A stretch of DNA of 64,000 nt from a bacterium SCSIO 12741 (GTDB taxonomy: Bacteria; Bacteroidota; Bacteroidia; Flavobacteriales_G; Salibacteraceae): assembly GCA_024398055.1 (NCBI GenBank), contig CP073749.1:62001-126000 (forward strand), written 5' to 3'. Numbering within the stretch: position 1 is the first letter of the stretch; every line of letters begins with the position of its first letter. A program made the position numbers and the translations under genes. Below the pieces are notes generated by a model. It worked only from the letters and a program-made list of their open reading frames with translations. It ran no database searches and was not told the DNA's origin. Shown piece by piece: positions 1 through 9,799 of the stretch.

Positions 1-2
1 TT

Positions 3-763
3 TTGCACAATGGAGAAATTCAGTTTGTTGGAAACACACTCGATTCCACTTCGGGTCGATGTGGCATCTACCATGGTATTATCAAAAACCTGAATGGTCC
101 AATCGACGTTTCCCTGGAAATTATTGGAGACGATAGCCTTGATCTTGGATTCCCCAATATCACCTACTCCGGAATCAATGCCAGTAACCAAAGTGCTTTG
201 ATTGGTTTTGACCATTCCAGTCCGAACCATTTTGCAGGAAATGCAGTGGTTTATTACGATGGTAAAGGAAACTACTCGGAAGTGAAACGCGTCATTGACG
301 GCGAAGGTTATGTGGATGTGATTAACGGAACTTCTGAACGATGGGGGACTACTTCGGAATGCAACGTGATTTTAATCGTCCCAAGTCAGCTTGGTTGGCA
401 GGCTATTTTGCTAAAACCAATAACGAAAGTTCAATCTGGGTATCGCATGTAAGCACGCCGGCTGACCCGGATGATCCCTTCCTTTCGGTACAAGAAACAG
501 CTAAGAAACAAACAGCATTGGTTTTCCCTAATCCGGTTGATCACCAGTTTAAAGCCCGCATCGAATTAGATCGTCCTGAGGTTCTACAGTTCTCGATTTA
601 CGATGCGCAGGGCAAATTGGTTCGTCATCTATTAAAGCAACAGGCCAAAACAGGCGTTAGTGAGTTTTCCTTCTTCACCTTTGATTTGGATCCAGGAGTA
701 TACATCCTACGCATAGAAGGCGATTTGGGCACTCAAATGAGTCATCAGGTAATGAAGCGATAG
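3..763 (+). CDS. T9SS-sorted secreted protein, 3' part, with one frameshift
   Basis: This is the C-terminal part of a large extracellular protein that begins before the window. The last ~75 residues form a T9SS type A sorting domain (FPNPV start, YDAQGKLV core, GVYILRIE end), so the product should be exported by type IX secretion and cleaved or anchored at the surface. The reading frame breaks at the GGGGG run at 343-347. Frame 3 gives ..SERWG then nonsense to a stop at 452, while frame 2 continues as GDYFGMQRDFNRP. Adding one G joins them as ERWGDYFGMQRDFN, a motif common in Bacteroidota T9SS proteins. The upstream catalytic or binding domain is outside the window, so the function is unknown. 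A sequencing error is more likely than a true pseudogene. Confidence 0.75.
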
Positions 764-778
764 ATTCGGTTTTATCCC

Positions 779-1681
779 ATGGTGTTTCGCTACAGCCTCA
801 TTCTTTCCCTATTCATTTTCGGGGCGTGTACCTCAGTACCTCCAGCTCAGGAGGAATTGGCCTTACCCCACGTTCTGGGCCATCGCGGCAGTGGAAGCGG
901 TTGTCGGGTAATGGGACAAGATAGTATCTGCGAAAACAGCTATCCAGCCGTCATTATGGGATTGGACCACTATCAAGGAGTGGAAGTCGATATTCAGATG
1001 AGTGCCGATGGAACCCTCTGGATGTACCACGATGCTTTAATGATAGATCAAGACTCAAACCAACTTTGCATTCCTCAATCCGGAGATTTTGAAATTCGCC
1101 AAATGGCCAGCCGCGTTCGTGCCTACAAATACCTGGCTCCCTTAGATACGATTTTTGACTACCACCGTAAATATGGTCTTCTCCAATCTATTTCTCTGGA
1201 CGTTAAAGGGTATTTCTCCGAGGCGTGTTTTCCCGGTCAAAATGCCGATCAGAAATACTTATTAGGCTTAGCTGATTCATTGGTCCAACTCATTCATCGG
1301 TATGAGATGACTCCCTTTGTGATGGTAGAAACAGACTACCAGGATGTATTGGATCGGATTCGCTCCCGATCGGATTCCATTCCCTGTTACCTGCTGGCTT
1401 ATGGCCACTGGGAAAAGGCCAAACAGATTATTCAGGAGAAAGGTTATCAGGGTTTGTCCTACTCCTTCTCCGATCCCGAATTGACGCCTGAAAAAGTTGA
1501 AGCCGTCCGAAAAGCGGGGTGGAAAGTACAGATTTGGACGCCTAATGGCCGGGAGGCACTCTATCAAGCGTGGAGTTTGCAACCCGATTATATCCAAACA
1601 GATGATTCCAAAGCCGTTAGATGGATTCAGCAGTGGAATGATTCTTTGTACTCGCTAAGGACACCTAAAACGCCTTCATGA
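779..1681 (+). CDS. Glycerophosphodiester phosphodiesterase family lipoprotein
   Basis: Predicted to hydrolyse glycerophosphodiesters to glycerol-3-phosphate and an alcohol. The 300-residue protein starts with a lipoprotein signal (lipobox FGAC, Cys17), so it is probably anchored in the cell envelope. GDPD motifs are visible: HRG at 35-37, EN at 52-53, EVD at 69-71 and the catalytic-type HD at 84-85. The last part (QIWTPNG, then PDYIQTD) is the usual end of the TIM barrel. An unusual insertion follows HRG (GSGSGCRVMGQDSIC), which separates it from the EN pair. The stop overlaps the start of the next gene (ATGA), so the two are probably co-transcribed and may both act on phospholipid or glycerol-phosphate material. 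Confidence 0.85.
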   Translation: MVFRYSLILSLFIFGACTSVPPAQEELALPHVLGHRGSGSGCRVMGQDSICENSYPAVIMGLDHYQGVEVDIQMSADGTLWMYHDALMIDQDSNQLCIPQSGDFEIRQMASRVRAYKYLAPLDTIFDYHRKYGLLQSISLDVKGYFSEACFPGQNADQKYLLGLADSLVQLIHRYEMTPFVMVETDYQDVLDRIRSRSDSIPCYLLAYGHWEKAKQIIQEKGYQGLSYSFSDPELTPEKVEAVRKAGWKVQIWTPNGREALYQAWSLQPDYIQTDDSKAVRWIQQWNDSLYSLRTPKTPS

Positions 1682-3714
1682 TTCGCCGCCTGGAAGCCTA
1701 CGCCACCGAATATTTGAGGGTAATCTTAATCACCCTACTGCTGCTCGTATTGCTTCGCGTGGTCGAATACCTGGCTTGGACTGTTCACTTCCAGATGGAT
1801 ATTGGCTTAGATGTGTTGTTTTCCCGAAGTATCAATTTTGATGTGCTGCACACCATTTGGATCTCTTTGTGGTGCCTTCCCGGTTTCCTTCTGCTCTCTT
1901 TCCTCCAAGCAAGCTGGGCAAAGGCCTTACTAAGAACCGGTGCTCTACTCTATTTTTTCGCGATTTTGGTAGACACGATCTATTTTCTGATTTCTCAAAC
2001 GCTGCTAACTGGAAGCGTATTGGAGTTTCAACTACAGGAGATCTTCAAAATTGTTTTGGCCGAATTCTCCCTAAACCGCCTTCCGGAAACACTCGGGTTA
2101 CTTCTTTTTTTAGGGTTGGCAATTGGGTTATATTTCTTCCCCAAAGGCTCTCTCCCACTAACCCTTAAACGGGTCGGATTTGCCCTTTATGCCGTAGCGC
2201 TCATTGTAACCTGGGGAAATCGCAGTCATCAGTTTAAGGAATTGAAGTACTTCGATTCCACCTTGAAGTTTCAGTTAGGTAATTCCAAATGGGTCTACTT
2301 TTTTAAGAGTCTTAAAGATTCCACAGAAGATCCGGATCAGTTTTCGGCATTCGAACTGAGCAAGCGCATTCCGGCCTGGCAATCCAAAAATCCCAATTTC
2401 CATTATGTGGATCAGCAGTTTCCATTGATTCACCAAGGTTCAACCCAAAATGTATTGGCCCCTTTCTTTCCGAAGGGCGATAAACCGCCAAATATTGTTC
2501 TGGTCATTACGGAAAGTCTCTCCGCTTCATTTGTTGGAGACTCCACCCAAGTGGGTAACTTGATGCCTTTTACCGATAGCCTGTTGCACGAAAGTTTATA
2601 CTGGCCCAATTTTCTGTCCAATGCAGAACGGTCTTATGGCGCCCTCCCTTCCCTTTTGGCCTCCTCCCCTGCTGGAATCGGTGAGCGTGGGTTTGTAAAC
2701 ATGAAGGTGGAGCTGGACAGTGGGCAACGATACCCGAATCAGTTATCTCTTATTTCCCTGCTCAAAGACAATGGCTACCATACGCATTTCTACTATGGCG
2801 GCTGGATCGACTTTGACAATATTGGCGTGTATTTGCGTCATTTGGGTATTGATGAATACAGCAGTGATGTAGATTTTGATCCGGAAGTTTACTTGAAAAA
2901 TGATGGCTCCCGAAACAAGATGGTCTGGGGATACAACGACAAAGATGTCTTTCGATTTTCGTTGCTTGAAATGGACCAATCAGCCCGTCCAAAACCCTAC
3001 CTAAACATTTACCAGACCCTGAGCATTCATAGCCCATTCAACCTGGTAGAAGAGCATTATTACGACCAAGAATTCCAACAAAAGCGGATAGATCAATTAC
3101 CTAACATCGATCGAGAACGCGTAAGCAAGATACCGAATGCTCCTCTGGCCTCTATTCTGTTTGCGGATGATGCATTGAGGCAATTTATGCAGGCCTATCA
3201 ACACCGCCCGGATTTTGAGGAAACGATCTTTATCATTACCGGTGATCATGCCATCGACTTGGGATTGGATCAAGGGCCATTTAAGAATTACCGCATTCCG
3301 CTCATGATCTATTCTCCAAATCTTAAGCGAACGGGGCATTTTCCGGGCTTGCATTCTCATTTGGACGTATTGCCCAGTCTTCAGGCCTTGCTTCAGGAGA
3401 ATTATGGTCTTTCTTTTCCAGGCAATCAGCCCTGGATGGGGAATGGCCTGGACACCGTGCCCACTTTCCAATCCAATCAGATTATTCCGCTGAATATCCA
3501 AGCCATGGAGTTACCCAATTTCGTGTATCGCAATCAAGTGGTTTGGGGCAACGAGGTATACCGCATTCAATCGAACCTAAGCCTTATTCCAGAACCCGAT
3601 GCCGTTCCTCGCGAAGAGGCCATGAAAGCCTTTGAGGATTACCGGTACATCAACCAATATGTCTGCCGATCTGATAAAATCTGGCCAGCACCTGTGAAGC
3701 AGCTCGAATTCTAA
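1678..3714 (+). CDS. LTA-synthase-like membrane sulfatase / phosphoglycerol transferase family protein
   Basis: A 678-residue protein with about five N-terminal transmembrane helices (residues ~15-180) followed by an alkaline-phosphatase-like domain (~270-600). The domain begins NIVLVITES (metal-ligand-type Glu279), carries a nucleophile-type Ser319 in ERSYGALPS where related enzymes have Thr or Ser, and has the late metal motif ITGDHAID. Lipoteichoic-acid-synthase-like proteins of this layout transfer phosphoglycerol or phosphoethanolamine groups at the outer face of the inner membrane. The substrate in this Gram-negative organism is unknown. It overlaps the upstream phosphodiesterase gene by four bases. 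Its stop overlaps that of the convergent cupin gene. Confidence 0.8.
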   Translation: MIRRLEAYATEYLRVILITLLLLVLLRVVEYLAWTVHFQMDIGLDVLFSRSINFDVLHTIWISLWCLPGFLLLSFLQASWAKALLRTGALLYFFAILVDTIYFLISQTLLTGSVLEFQLQEIFKIVLAEFSLNRLPETLGLLLFLGLAIGLYFFPKGSLPLTLKRVGFALYAVALIVTWGNRSHQFKELKYFDSTLKFQLGNSKWVYFFKSLKDSTEDPDQFSAFELSKRIPAWQSKNPNFHYVDQQFPLIHQGSTQNVLAPFFPKGDKPPNIVLVITESLSASFVGDSTQVGNLMPFTDSLLHESLYWPNFLSNAERSYGALPSLLASSPAGIGERGFVNMKVELDSGQRYPNQLSLISLLKDNGYHTHFYYGGWIDFDNIGVYLRHLGIDEYSSDVDFDPEVYLKNDGSRNKMVWGYNDKDVFRFSLLEMDQSARPKPYLNIYQTLSIHSPFNLVEEHYYDQEFQQKRIDQLPNIDRERVSKIPNAPLASILFADDALRQFMQAYQHRPDFEETIFIITGDHAIDLGLDQGPFKNYRIPLMIYSPNLKRTGHFPGLHSHLDVLPSLQALLQENYGLSFPGNQPWMGNGLDTVPTFQSNQIIPLNIQAMELPNFVYRNQVVWGNEVYRIQSNLSLIPEPDAVPREEAMKAFEDYRYINQYVCRSDKIWPAPVKQLEF

Positions 3715-4076
3715 ATGCGATCCAATTCCTTTTGGGTTAATTCACTTTCAGTATCCCCGGTGTTCAATGTTTCCTTAGGTTCAAACAGCATGACCGAAAC
3801 TTCTTCATCGGCCACCGGCTTGTGCTCCACTCCTCTGGGAATTACAACCATTTCACCAGGATTTAAAACCAAGGTCTTATCCCTCAATTCGATTTTTAAC
3901 TGGCCACTGATCACGTAGAACAATTCATCTTCAGCATCGTGTTTATGCCAAATGAACTCTCCTTTCAACTTGGCCAACTTTACCAATTGACCGTTGAGCT
4001 CTGCGACAATTCTCGGATTCCAATGGTCGGAGAAAAGGCCTAATTTTTCAGATACAACAACCTTTTCTACAGCCAT
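3711..4076 (-). CDS. Cupin domain protein
   Basis: A 121-residue single-domain cupin. The metal-binding motif is complete: the first half is WHKHDAEDELFYVISGQL (two His and a Glu), and the second is PGEMVVIPRGVEHKP with the last His. Small cupins of this type bind a divalent metal and act as sugar isomerases, dioxygenases or sensors; the substrate cannot be read from sequence. The start codon overlaps the stop of the upstream subtilisin gene (TAATG), so it is probably translated from the same transcript. Confidence 0.75.
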   Translation of the reverse strand: MAVEKVVVSEKLGLFSDHWNPRIVAELNGQLVKLAKLKGEFIWHKHDAEDELFYVISGQLKIELRDKTLVLNPGEMVVIPRGVEHKPVADEEVSVMLFEPKETLNTGDTESELTQKELDRI

Positions 4077-7000
4077 TAGCGGTGAATGAGTGTACGTCGA
4101 ACCACCTGAGCTTCAGATTCCAATTCAAGTATATAAGTTCCAGCTCGTAAATGATCCACCTGCAGAATGACCAAAGACTGTCCATTCACCTCAGAAGACG
4201 CTACCGTTCTTCCGAGCGGATCCACCAAACGAATGGTTCCAACCTCAGCAGGCCATTCGCTCAAATCCACATGTAGTTGCTGGTCCATTGGAACGGGGTA
4301 AATGCTCAGGGCATCATTGCCTTCCCATTCAGTCACGCTGGTTTCAAAAATCTGAATTCCACGTTGAACAGAATCAACACCGCATTCATTCTCTACTTTG
4401 AGCTTTACCAGGAATATTCCATTCTGACCATAGTTGTGAGTGGGGTTAGCAACCGTATCTGTTCCTCCATCACCAAAGTCCCAAGACCAGCTATTAGCTA
4501 CCTTGGAAGTATCGGTAAAGTCCACTGTAAAACCGTTTTGCTGTTTCCATTCAAATCCTGCCAATGGCGCATCAATGAAATTAATATCATCAAGGGCCAT
4601 ATCACTGCGGAAGTTGTTTCCGGTTCTTCCAACCAAGCGAATTTGAATGACTTTACCTACATAGGCACTTAAATCAACTTCTTGATTCAACCAGCTTCCG
4701 CCCTTGTTTCCAGTAAGCGGGGTAAAAATATCTTCTACCCAGGCACCATCTACCAGAATATCACCAGAAAGGGTTCCCATGTTGCTACCATTCATATGGT
4801 ACCAGAAGGACAATTTAGGTGCATAGGCATTGGACAAATCAATACATGGAGAAATGAGGTGAGCTTCGTGGTCGTAACAACCTGATGCTTCCAGGTACAA
4901 GTATTTTCCTAAAGGAGATGTCGTTGTGTGATCAACTACGGGCCCTGTACTGTTAGAAGGAGTAGTTCCGCTATTCACCCGCCAGTCTATATCGTCAACC
5001 ACATCGTTGGCTTCATTCAACCAACCATCAATCAAGTCACAAACCTCGGCACCACAATCTGATTCGGTTCCGCAATTCGTAAAATTCTCGAAATCTGTAC
5101 GGTGACAAGCGGAGTAGGTTACCCCTGAAATCATGTCTACGCTGGCATCGAGAGTATCGTTGAATACATTTTGATCAGGACTGTAGTCCAAAGTTACTTC
5201 AATGTCATTGGGGCCAATACTCAACGTAGGTTTATGCGTGAAGGTGTAATCCACGTCTGTACCTGGAGCAATCGGTAAATTGAAGGTTTCGGTAACCGCA
5301 TTTCCATTCACATCCAAAATGAGATCGAAGTTCGAGCTATTCACTCCACCGGCATTCTTCACTTTCACAGTCACCTCTAAATCGGATCCTTGAGAACAGC
5401 TTTGTACCGTGGAAAGATTGGATACAAATTCCACCAATTCCAGGTCTTCATCCAATTGACAGTTGAGCAATCCTGGCGCCTTGCGAATAGCTTCAGATCT
5501 GCGGCTCACGGCATCATCAGGACCGTGGGCGCTCACAGCAAACCAGTATTCGGTATAGGGATGATAGTTATTGGTGATGTAAACATTAGGATTTGTAGTT
5601 GTAGCAATTGAGTCCATGTATTTAGCTCCCAAACGATAAACCGTATAATGAGTAGCACCTGGAGTTGGAATCCATCGTAGCTTCAAGGTATCCGGACAGG
5701 CACGCTCAACACTCATAGCAGTAGGAACATGCATAATGGAAAACAATTCACTCTCATCAACAAGGTTGCCATTGATAATGCGAATAATGGCTTTACCCGT
5801 ATTGGTAATTCCACTTGGCACAGTCCATTGGTAATAACGCTGATTCGGCGGCACGTTGGCCAAAACCGTCCAAGAATTTCCAGAATCCAAAGACAACTCA
5901 ATATCAAATGGATCGTTTCCATCGGGAGCCGACCAGCGAATGGTTTCAGATTCAGAAGGAACCCATTTCTCGCCGCCAACGGGGTATTCAAGCACTACTG
6001 CTTCTTCCTCTACCCACCAGGTGAGGTAGAAAGATTGTTTTCCCATTGGAATTTGATGCGCTTTGATGGTCACCTGATAATTACCAGGAAGCGGTGAATC
6101 GATAACCACTTGTTCAATGTTATTTAAGCGATCCACTCTTTCAATAGCAGGGTCAGCTACATTAGCAGGATTGTGATCCGGTACTAATGGAAGGTGAGAT
6201 TGTCCTAATGGCTCAGACACACGAATATCCAAGTCATTAACCAAAGGATTGGAAGATCCAACCGCTCCTGGAGGATCGTTCCACACCAACATAAAGCGAA
6301 CACTTCCAGGCTGATTTCCTGGAACCTGAACCGTAATATTCATGGAGTCGCCATTGGAAAGTGAATCCAGTTTATAATTCTTCGATTCGATCACCTTGTA
6401 GGCCTTACGAGCATTTACCCGACCAAATCCATAAACAAAGTCAGCGCCCTTCTCACCGAGGTCATCGGCAGTGTTGCACAAAATTCCTTTCATCAAGGTC
6501 GCATCCGGATACTGATTGCTGTTATGCTCCTTAAAGGCTTGATAAAGAACAGCCATGGTTCCTGAAACGCCAGGACAAGACATCGATGTTCCTGTTTTAC
6601 GTACATAGTTGTGATCATTGGTGGTGGACATCACATCCGTTCCTACCGCCGTCACATCAGGCTTAATTCGCCCATCAGCGGCTGGACCACGGCTACTGGA
6701 AGTATTGATCTGATCCAAGTGATTTAGGTTTCCAACGGTGATTACGTTTTTGGCCACCTTGTGCCCACCGGTGATATTACCCCAAAACTGTCCGGCTCCG
6801 TAACCGCAATTCGAGGTCCCACTGTTTCCAGCTGAAAACACGTGAGTAAGGTCTTCCATGTCATTGGTTTGAACATCCAACTCTCGGGCAAGGGAGGTAT
6901 ATCCGGCATTACATCCATTGGAATAAGAAGTAGAGGTAATTCTAATCTCATGTTTGTTGTAATGGCTATACGCTGAGTCAAATCCAGGGTATCCTTGACC

Positions 7001-7903
7001 TGCTGCTCCATATACATAAAGAATCGAAGCCGGGGCCATTCCCTGGTATTTTGGGTTCAGGTTACCAGCTGCCATAATGGTACCACCCGTGTGGTCTCCG
7101 TGATCACCTGTGTTGAAATTGACGTATTGCATGCCAATCCGTCCTTGGTAATCGATGTGCGGACCGATGATTCCATCATCCTGTAGCATGACGTGAATAC
7201 CTTCCCCATTTAGATCTTTGGACAATCCGGTGGTGGTGCGGGACAAAGCTGATACTCTGTGCGTGGCTGCTGCCCGATCGTTTTCAGGTTCGCCAGGAGC
7301 ATCAATAGGCTCAATGTATTGAATAGCAGCAAGCTCTCCCAAATTGCGCAGGTTTTGAGGAGGCAAATAAGCTCTAAGCAATCCGGCTTTCTCGTTTACT
7401 TTTTCAACCGATCCAGCGAGGTATTCGATGTTCGCCACGACATGGGCTGGATTGATGCCTTCATGAAGTTTGATATTGATCATCAACAAACCGTCTTCCA
7501 AGGCATGCTCTGGATAAGGTAATTGAACCAACTCTGGTTGCAATTTGGCTACATAGGGAAGTTCCAAAACCGATCGAATTCCCAAACCAGACCAATCCTG
7601 CTCAATGGCCTGATCGTCAACGGCCACAAAGTAGGCCAGGTTTGGCATGTATTCCAACAACTGGATGCCTCGTTGCTCAAGCGTCAATTGTACCTCCTGG
7701 TTAGGAATGGACAAAAACTGGATAATTCCATATCGCTTTCCCTGATAACGGTCCAACGAAGCCAGATCCTTATTGAAATCGGAGGAAACCTCTGGAGTTA
7801 GTTCCAACGATTTAAAAGAAAGTGTATAGTTCTGTTGTGCATAGGTCACTGTTGAACATAGCAAAGTCACCAGCACAACCTGAAGAAATTTAAAACCTGT
7901 CAT
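4076..7903 (-). CDS. Secreted subtilisin-like (S8) protease with PKD and T9SS sorting domains
   Basis: A 1275-residue secreted endopeptidase. Order of parts: signal peptide 1-22 ending in YAQ; propeptide-like region to ~210; S8 catalytic domain with Asp at 242/243, His271 in GDHGDHTGG, oxyanion Asn360 in FSAGN and Ser440 in GTSMSCPG; a beta-rich segment with EYPVGGEKW; a fibronectin-like segment; a CARDB-like segment; a Cys-rich MAM/jelly-roll-like segment; a PKD domain (SWSWDFGDG); and a C-terminal T9SS type A domain (YPVPMDQ ... GTYILELES). The catalytic triad is intact, so it should be an active extracellular protease used for protein degradation or surface maturation. The cupin gene follows directly, with overlapping stop and start. 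Confidence 0.92.
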   Translation of the reverse strand: MTGFKFLQVVLVTLLCSTVTYAQQNYTLSFKSLELTPEVSSDFNKDLASLDRYQGKRYGIIQFLSIPNQEVQLTLEQRGIQLLEYMPNLAYFVAVDDQAIEQDWSGLGIRSVLELPYVAKLQPELVQLPYPEHALEDGLLMINIKLHEGINPAHVVANIEYLAGSVEKVNEKAGLLRAYLPPQNLRNLGELAAIQYIEPIDAPGEPENDRAAATHRVSALSRTTTGLSKDLNGEGIHVMLQDDGIIGPHIDYQGRIGMQYVNFNTGDHGDHTGGTIMAAGNLNPKYQGMAPASILYVYGAAGQGYPGFDSAYSHYNKHEIRITSTSYSNGCNAGYTSLARELDVQTNDMEDLTHVFSAGNSGTSNCGYGAGQFWGNITGGHKVAKNVITVGNLNHLDQINTSSSRGPAADGRIKPDVTAVGTDVMSTTNDHNYVRKTGTSMSCPGVSGTMAVLYQAFKEHNSNQYPDATLMKGILCNTADDLGEKGADFVYGFGRVNARKAYKVIESKNYKLDSLSNGDSMNITVQVPGNQPGSVRFMLVWNDPPGAVGSSNPLVNDLDIRVSEPLGQSHLPLVPDHNPANVADPAIERVDRLNNIEQVVIDSPLPGNYQVTIKAHQIPMGKQSFYLTWWVEEEAVVLEYPVGGEKWVPSESETIRWSAPDGNDPFDIELSLDSGNSWTVLANVPPNQRYYQWTVPSGITNTGKAIIRIINGNLVDESELFSIMHVPTAMSVERACPDTLKLRWIPTPGATHYTVYRLGAKYMDSIATTTNPNVYITNNYHPYTEYWFAVSAHGPDDAVSRRSEAIRKAPGLLNCQLDEDLELVEFVSNLSTVQSCSQGSDLEVTVKVKNAGGVNSSNFDLILDVNGNAVTETFNLPIAPGTDVDYTFTHKPTLSIGPNDIEVTLDYSPDQNVFNDTLDASVDMISGVTYSACHRTDFENFTNCGTESDCGAEVCDLIDGWLNEANDVVDDIDWRVNSGTTPSNSTGPVVDHTTTSPLGKYLYLEASGCYDHEAHLISPCIDLSNAYAPKLSFWYHMNGSNMGTLSGDILVDGAWVEDIFTPLTGNKGGSWLNQEVDLSAYVGKVIQIRLVGRTGNNFRSDMALDDINFIDAPLAGFEWKQQNGFTVDFTDTSKVANSWSWDFGDGGTDTVANPTHNYGQNGIFLVKLKVENECGVDSVQRGIQIFETSVTEWEGNDALSIYPVPMDQQLHVDLSEWPAEVGTIRLVDPLGRTVASSEVNGQSLVILQVDHLRAGTYILELESEAQVVRRTLIHR

Positions 7904-8138
7904 TTAGCGCAATTTTGAGCGCCTGAAATTACCTAAAAATTGGATTGGTTATAGAAGGTCTTCTATATTTTGAACAGAATGTAAGAGAAATGTCAGGAGA
8001 GACGCATTCGAATTTTCAATCTTGATTCGACCCCGATGGCCATCGGGAGAGATGCGAGATGTGAGATTGGAGATTACCTGCGGTGATTGCTTTGCTCTGA
8101 GTTCGAGATTGAAGATTGGAGATTGAATGTTGGAAGTT
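7904..8138. repeat. Intergenic stretch with palindrome and purine-rich repeat
   Basis: No credible gene. The stretch holds a perfect 16-bp palindrome CCCGATGGCCATCGGG at 8032-8047 and, at ~8050-8130, several copies of a degenerate GAGATTGGAGATT-like unit. The same kind of text, in the opposite orientation, appears near 19375-19405. Such runs are common between Bacteroidota genes and look like dispersed intergenic repeats. The 5' part must contain the promoter of the S8 protease, but I could not assign it with confidence. Confidence 0.45.
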
Positions 8139-8195
8139 AAAAAAAATCCTCCCTTCCGCTTCCCCACTAAGTGCAGGTAAGTTTCAGGGAGGATT
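8139..8195 (-). terminator. Rho-independent terminator of the flotillin operon
   Basis: A perfect 10-bp inverted repeat, AATCCTCCCT at 8145-8154 and AGGGAGGATT at 8186-8195, lies just after the flotillin stop. Read on the minus strand it is followed by a run of eight T (A at 8139-8146 on the plus strand). The 31-base loop is long but contains further short pairing. Confidence 0.7.
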
Positions 8196-8203
8196 CATGA
8201 TGC

Positions 8204-9775
8204 TTAGTCTTCTACCACTTCGGCGTCATCCGCAGCATCAGGGGTATTCGGTTTTGTGGGATTCAAGGGAATCTGAACATCGGGCTTGTCCTTTCCTTTG
8301 ATGAATTCCGGTAAATCCATTCCCGCCATTTGGAACATATCCTGAAGTGGCGGCACAGATTGATAAAGTCCTGAAAGGAAGTTTGCCGTATTGGTTTTAC
8401 CATCACCTCCGCCTCCGTTGGCACTATCCCAAACGGTAACTTTATCGATTTTAATATTCTTAATCGCTTCAGATTGCATTTTAACCAGTTCAGGTAATTT
8501 GTCAGCAATCATAAAGAGAACAGCGCTATCGGTATTTTCGCCAGCGGCGTTAACCAACATTTTGAAACCTTCCGCCTGCTTGCTCAGTACCTCGAAGTTA
8601 CCCTTCGCTTCGGCTTCCATTTTCATGAAGATCGCATCGGCCTCCCCTTTCGCTTTCCGGCGAATTTTCTCGGCTTCGGCTTCGGCATCAATTTCAACTT
8701 TTTGTTTATCCACTTCGGCTGGAACAACCACGTTGGCAACCTGAGTAGCTTTATCCCTTTGGGCACGAGCACTTTCCGCCTCTTTTTCAGCCATATAGGC
8801 TTCTTCCTTGGCTTTTGCGTCTTTTACCTTCTCAGCAGCTACGGCTCGACGAGAAGCTTCTGCCTGAGCCTCCCTACGGGTGGCATCGGATTCTGCAATA
8901 TCAATTTGGGCTTTGTTCTCCCCTTCCACGGCACGTGCATTGGCGTCAGAAGTTTCGATACGCTCTTGTTTCTCCGCAGCGGCCTCACCAATTTTGGCCT
9001 GAGCTACAGCAGAAGCCACTTGGATTCTTTCGTCCTGTTCAGCAGCGGCCTCACCAATTTTGGCCTTAGCCTCAGCAGCGGCAACCTGAGTTCTTTCCAC
9101 TTGCATCGCATTCGCCTCACCAATGGAACCGTCCCGGTTTTTCTCAGCCACACTTTTCTTGGCATCGTTCACCGCCTTGGCAGCAGCTTCCTTACCAAGT
9201 GCTTCGATATAACCAGACTCATCCTTGATATCGGTTACGTTTACGTTGATCAGCTTAAGACCAATCTTCTGCAATTCAGCCTCTACGTTAGCTGCTACAT
9301 TAGACAAAAACTTGTCACGGTTGCTGTTGATTTCTTCAATATCCATGGTGGCTACAACCAAACGAAGCTGACCGAAGATGATGTCCTTGGCCAAATCGTG
9401 GATTTGATCCTGAGCCAATCCCAACAGACGCTCTGCAGCGTTGGTCATAACTCCTGGTTCGGTAGAAATACCCACGGTAAATCGAGAAGGTACATCCACC
9501 CGGATATTTTGCTTACTAAGTGCCCCGGTAAGGTCCACTTCAATAGAAGTAGGTGTTAAGTCCAGGAAAGCATAATCCTGAAACACCGGAAAAATAAAGG
9601 CGGCACCACCATGAATACACTTGGCGGATCGGCCACCACCTCCTCCAACTTTACCGTATACAACAAGAATACGATCGGATGGACAGCGCTTGTAGCGCCT
9701 CAGCATCGAAACGACGAGAATGAAGATAAAGAGTATCGCTATCGCAATACCTACTACACCAAATAAATCTCCCAT
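8204..9775 (-). CDS. Flotillin-like SPFH/Band-7 membrane scaffold protein
   Basis: A 523-residue protein with one N-terminal transmembrane segment (FGVVGIAIAILFIFILVVS) and an SPFH/Band-7 domain to about residue 190. A long Ala/Glu-rich coiled-coil region follows (~190-400) with near-repeats of AKIGEAAAE(Q/K)xERI, then a C-terminal oligomerisation region (FEVLSKQAEGFKMLVNAAG). Bacterial flotillins (YuaG, YqiK) form large oligomers that organise membrane microdomains and fluidity. The gene lies 24 bases downstream of an NfeD-like gene, the usual partner, and ends in a strong terminator, so the two form a short operon. Confidence 0.92.
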   Translation of the reverse strand: MGDLFGVVGIAIAILFIFILVVSMLRRYKRCPSDRILVVYGKVGGGGGRSAKCIHGGAAFIFPVFQDYAFLDLTPTSIEVDLTGALSKQNIRVDVPSRFTVGISTEPGVMTNAAERLLGLAQDQIHDLAKDIIFGQLRLVVATMDIEEINSNRDKFLSNVAANVEAELQKIGLKLINVNVTDIKDESGYIEALGKEAAAKAVNDAKKSVAEKNRDGSIGEANAMQVERTQVAAAEAKAKIGEAAAEQDERIQVASAVAQAKIGEAAAEKQERIETSDANARAVEGENKAQIDIAESDATRREAQAEASRRAVAAEKVKDAKAKEEAYMAEKEAESARAQRDKATQVANVVVPAEVDKQKVEIDAEAEAEKIRRKAKGEADAIFMKMEAEAKGNFEVLSKQAEGFKMLVNAAGENTDSAVLFMIADKLPELVKMQSEAIKNIKIDKVTVWDSANGGGGDGKTNTANFLSGLYQSVPPLQDMFQMAGMDLPEFIKGKDKPDVQIPLNPTKPNTPDAADDAEVVED

Positions 9776-9799
9776 AATTAATTAGGTTTTAAAAATTGT

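Noticed and set aside
8702-9559. 285-residue plus-strand ORF opposite the flotillin gene
   Set aside because: It is a shadow of the Ala/Glu-rich repetitive flotillin coding sequence; composition is Ser/Leu/Phe-rich without a recognisable motif.
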